The position numbers and the translations under genes are program-made. The notes beneath the pieces were generated by a model, which did not search any database, was not told the DNA's origin, and was given only the letters and a program-made list of their open reading frames with translations. From Desulfuromonadales bacterium (GTDB lineage Bacteria > Desulfobacterota > Desulfuromonadia > Geobacterales > Pseudopelobacteraceae), in NCBI GenBank assembly GCA_013349405.1, contig DUZS01000011.1:1-64000 (forward strand): a stretch of 64,000 nt of DNA, in the 5' to 3' direction. Positions 62,468 through 64,000 of the stretch are shown here, one piece after another (the first letter of the stretch is position 1; every line of letters begins with the position of its first letter).

Positions 62468-63181
62468 ATGAGCAACATAAAATTGTTTGAGTCAACACAA
62501 ATCCGTTCAGTGTGGGATGATAAAGAACAAAAGTGGTTTTTCTCCATAGCCGATGTGATTGAGGCACTCACCTATTCAGTGAATGTAAAAGATTACATCA
62601 AGAAGATGCGGAAACGCGATGCCGAGTTGAATTCCAACTGGGGGACATTTTGTCCCCCCCTTGAATTGATGGCACCAGATGGAAAACGAAGAAAAACGCA
62701 GTGTGCCAATGCAGAAAATGTGCTCCGCATTATCCAGTCCATCCCATCACCCAAAGCCGAACCGTTCAAACGCTGGCTGGCGCGGGTCGGATACGAACGC
62801 CTGGAAGAGATTGAAAATCCTGAGCTGGCTGCAAAACGGATGCGTGAGTTGTATAAAGCAAAAGGTTACAGCGACGAGTGGATTGAAAAGCGGGTACGCG
62901 GCATTGCCATCCGGGATGAGTTGACCAATGAATGGAAAAAGCGCGGAGTAAAGGAGCATCTTGAATATGCCATCCTGACAGCAGAGATCAGCCGGGCTAC
63001 CTTCGGCATGACACCGTCGGAATATAAGGAGTTTAAGGGGTTGGAGAAGCAGCGGGATAATCTGCGTGACCATATGAACGACCTGGAGTTGATCTTCACC
63101 ATGCTGGGGGAACTCAACAAGATTCGCTGGAGATCCAATAAGCGCCCAATATGTGCCCCCTACGCCAACCAGGAAACCTAA
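62468..63181 (+). CDS. BRO family protein with altered C-terminus
   Basis: A 237-residue BRO-N family protein with AAGGAGGG upstream. Residues 1 to about 213 follow the family (VWDDKEQKWFFSIADVIEAL; NVLRIIQSIPSPKAEPFKRW; LARVGYERL; HLEYAILTAEISRATFGMTP; LELIFTMLGE). After LGE most relatives continue with a Lys/Ala-rich tail (ASTTEIA...). Here an unrelated LNKIRWRSNKRPICAPYANQ follows to the stop. A frameshift or recombination has probably replaced the end. Confidence 0.8.
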   Translation: MSNIKLFESTQIRSVWDDKEQKWFFSIADVIEALTYSVNVKDYIKKMRKRDAELNSNWGTFCPPLELMAPDGKRRKTQCANAENVLRIIQSIPSPKAEPFKRWLARVGYERLEEIENPELAAKRMRELYKAKGYSDEWIEKRVRGIAIRDELTNEWKKRGVKEHLEYAILTAEISRATFGMTPSEYKEFKGLEKQRDNLRDHMNDLELIFTMLGELNKIRWRSNKRPICAPYANQET

Positions 63182-63458
63182 AATCGCAGAATAAATAACG
63201 TTCATTTCTCTCATCTCCTTTCTGGGCTATTTTTTACACCTGATCAGCTTCGCAATCGGTGCGCCGACGGTATAGCCGGCGTATCATTAGGCCTCCTCTT
63301 GATTTGTTATGCTTCTACTTTCTCATAATAACGCGACAGAATGAGACGTGTAAGAACGGGGTATGATTTTTTTATGCACCAAAAATAAATATCATCTTGG
63401 ATAATTTGCAGTCATGATGTAAGCTTGACTAAGTTGACCAAGCAGAGGGGGACAGACC

Positions 63459-63695
63459 ATGCATACGGTAAAGATGTATGAAGCGAAGACACATTTATCG
63501 CGGCTTGTTGAGGAAGTTCAGAATGGCGAAGAAGTTATCATTTCGAAGGGAACCAGAGCTGTAGCAATGCTTGTGCCGTATATTCCCAAGAAACAGGTAC
63601 GCACGCCGGGGTATCTGAAGGGAAAAATCCGTATTGCCGAAGATTTTGACGCTCCGCTGCCTGAAGAACTACTGAATGCTTTTGGATGTAGCTAA
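63459..63695 (+). CDS. Phd/YefM-type antitoxin
   Basis: A 78-residue protein with the Phd/YefM N-terminus (MHTVKMYEAKTHLSRLVEEV) and VIISKGTRAVAMLVPY, typical of the antitoxin fold. AGAGGGGG lies before the start. The stop overlaps the PIN toxin start (TAATG). It should repress the operon and neutralise the toxin. Confidence 0.9.
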   Translation: MHTVKMYEAKTHLSRLVEEVQNGEEVIISKGTRAVAMLVPYIPKKQVRTPGYLKGKIRIAEDFDAPLPEELLNAFGCS

Positions 63696-64000
63696 TGAAA
63701 CTTCTTCTCGATACGCATATTTATCTTTGGTGGCTTGAAGATTCGCCTGCGCTGACTGCATCTGCACGAAAAATGATAGAAACGGCGGAAAAGGTTTATA
63801 TAAGCAGCGCCAGCCTTTGGGAATCAGCCATTAAATCCGGCATTGGCAAGCTGGACGTAAATCAGAAAGAGCTGGTTGCAGGTATTCAGGAAAGCGGATT
63901 TAATGAACTTCCTGTCAGAGCGGAACATACGATTGCTTTATTATCTCTTGAAAATCACCACAAAGACCCCTTTGACCGAATGCTCATTGCCCAGGCACTC
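63695..64000 (+). CDS. PIN-domain toxin (partial at window end)
   Basis: The first 102 residues of a VapC-like PIN ribonuclease: MKLLLDTHIYLWWLEDSP with the first acidic residue D6, ISSASLWESAIKSGIGKLDV with the second (E43), and HHKDPFDRMLIAQAL with the third (DRM). The tail runs off the window. It pairs with the Phd-type antitoxin upstream. Confidence 0.9.
   Translation, partial: MKLLLDTHIYLWWLEDSPALTASARKMIETAEKVYISSASLWESAIKSGIGKLDVNQKELVAGIQESGFNELPVRAEHTIALLSLENHHKDPFDRMLIAQAL

Noticed and set aside
63182-63458. Possible gene between the BRO gene and the antitoxin
   Set aside because: No protein-like frame, strong repeat or clear promoter was found in this 277-base stretch.

Overview
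The window looks like a chromosomal segment of a Geobacter-like bacterium (Desulfuromonadia). This is inferred from gene content, not from a database search. The main clues are the paaK / ACT protein / liv transporter block, a sigma-54-dependent response regulator next to a dctA with a clear -24/-12 promoter, and the argS, UDP-sugar and ftsB-like housekeeping group. GGGGG/CCCCC-rich intergenic repeats fit as well. The sequence alternates between conserved core blocks and accessory islands.

1-9.3 kb is a defence island read mostly on the minus strand. It begins in the 3' end of a group II intron that abuts, and supplies the stop codon of, an AAA ATPase gene. Next come a PD-(D/E)XK nuclease-like protein, a three-gene ABC-three-component (ABC-3C) system (DUF2326-type ATPase, small middle component, effector with an Mrr-like nuclease head) and fragments of a lost AlbA_2 gene and a lost modification methylase. 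A mobile mystery protein A/B (Fic) pair and a DUF4143 ATPase with two identical upstream inverted repeats follow. The island ends near a 10-bp tandem repeat and a tRNA 3'-end-like sequence with its own terminator, a plausible attachment site.

9.3-19.2 kb holds toxin-antitoxin and debris genes: a DUF234 ATPase, RhuM, a BRO/DUF3427 chimera, a zeta-like kinase with a small partner, a DraRnl-type RNA ligase, helicase and XRE remnants, an AbiEi antitoxin whose AbiEii toxin has been cut to 18 codons, HipBA, and a second DUF4143 ATPase. 19.2-23.5 kb is an arsenic operon: arsR, arsC, acr3, an ArsP-type permease, two thioredoxin-like proteins and a CcdA-like protein, with palindromic ArsR operator candidates. 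tRNA-fMet follows.

24-56.4 kb is mostly core: SPOR protein, argS, an ftsB-like gene, UDP-glucuronate decarboxylase, UDP-glucose dehydrogenase, rsmI, an rlmI-like gene, a two-component system with dctA, a cache protein, a DUF1015 protein, an NlpC/P60 hydrolase and tRNA-Thr. Then come paaK, an ACT protein and livKHMGF (livK frameshifted), a secreted beta-carbonic anhydrase, polyphosphate:AMP phosphotransferase, proC, a ComEA-like protein, a polar amino acid ABC transporter and a TSUP permease.

56.4-64 kb is accessory again. A WYL regulator with an HNH nuclease is divergent from a five-gene group: an unknown protein, a cyclic-phosphate-processing receiver (cREC), an ADP-ribosylglycohydrolase, a 5'-nucleotidase and a DUF2779 nuclease. 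A BRO protein with an altered tail and a Phd/PIN toxin-antitoxin pair cut by the window end follow. The WYL/cREC/ARH/nucleotidase/DUF2779 group is the best candidate for an undescribed system, possibly handling damaged or modified RNA or nucleotides.
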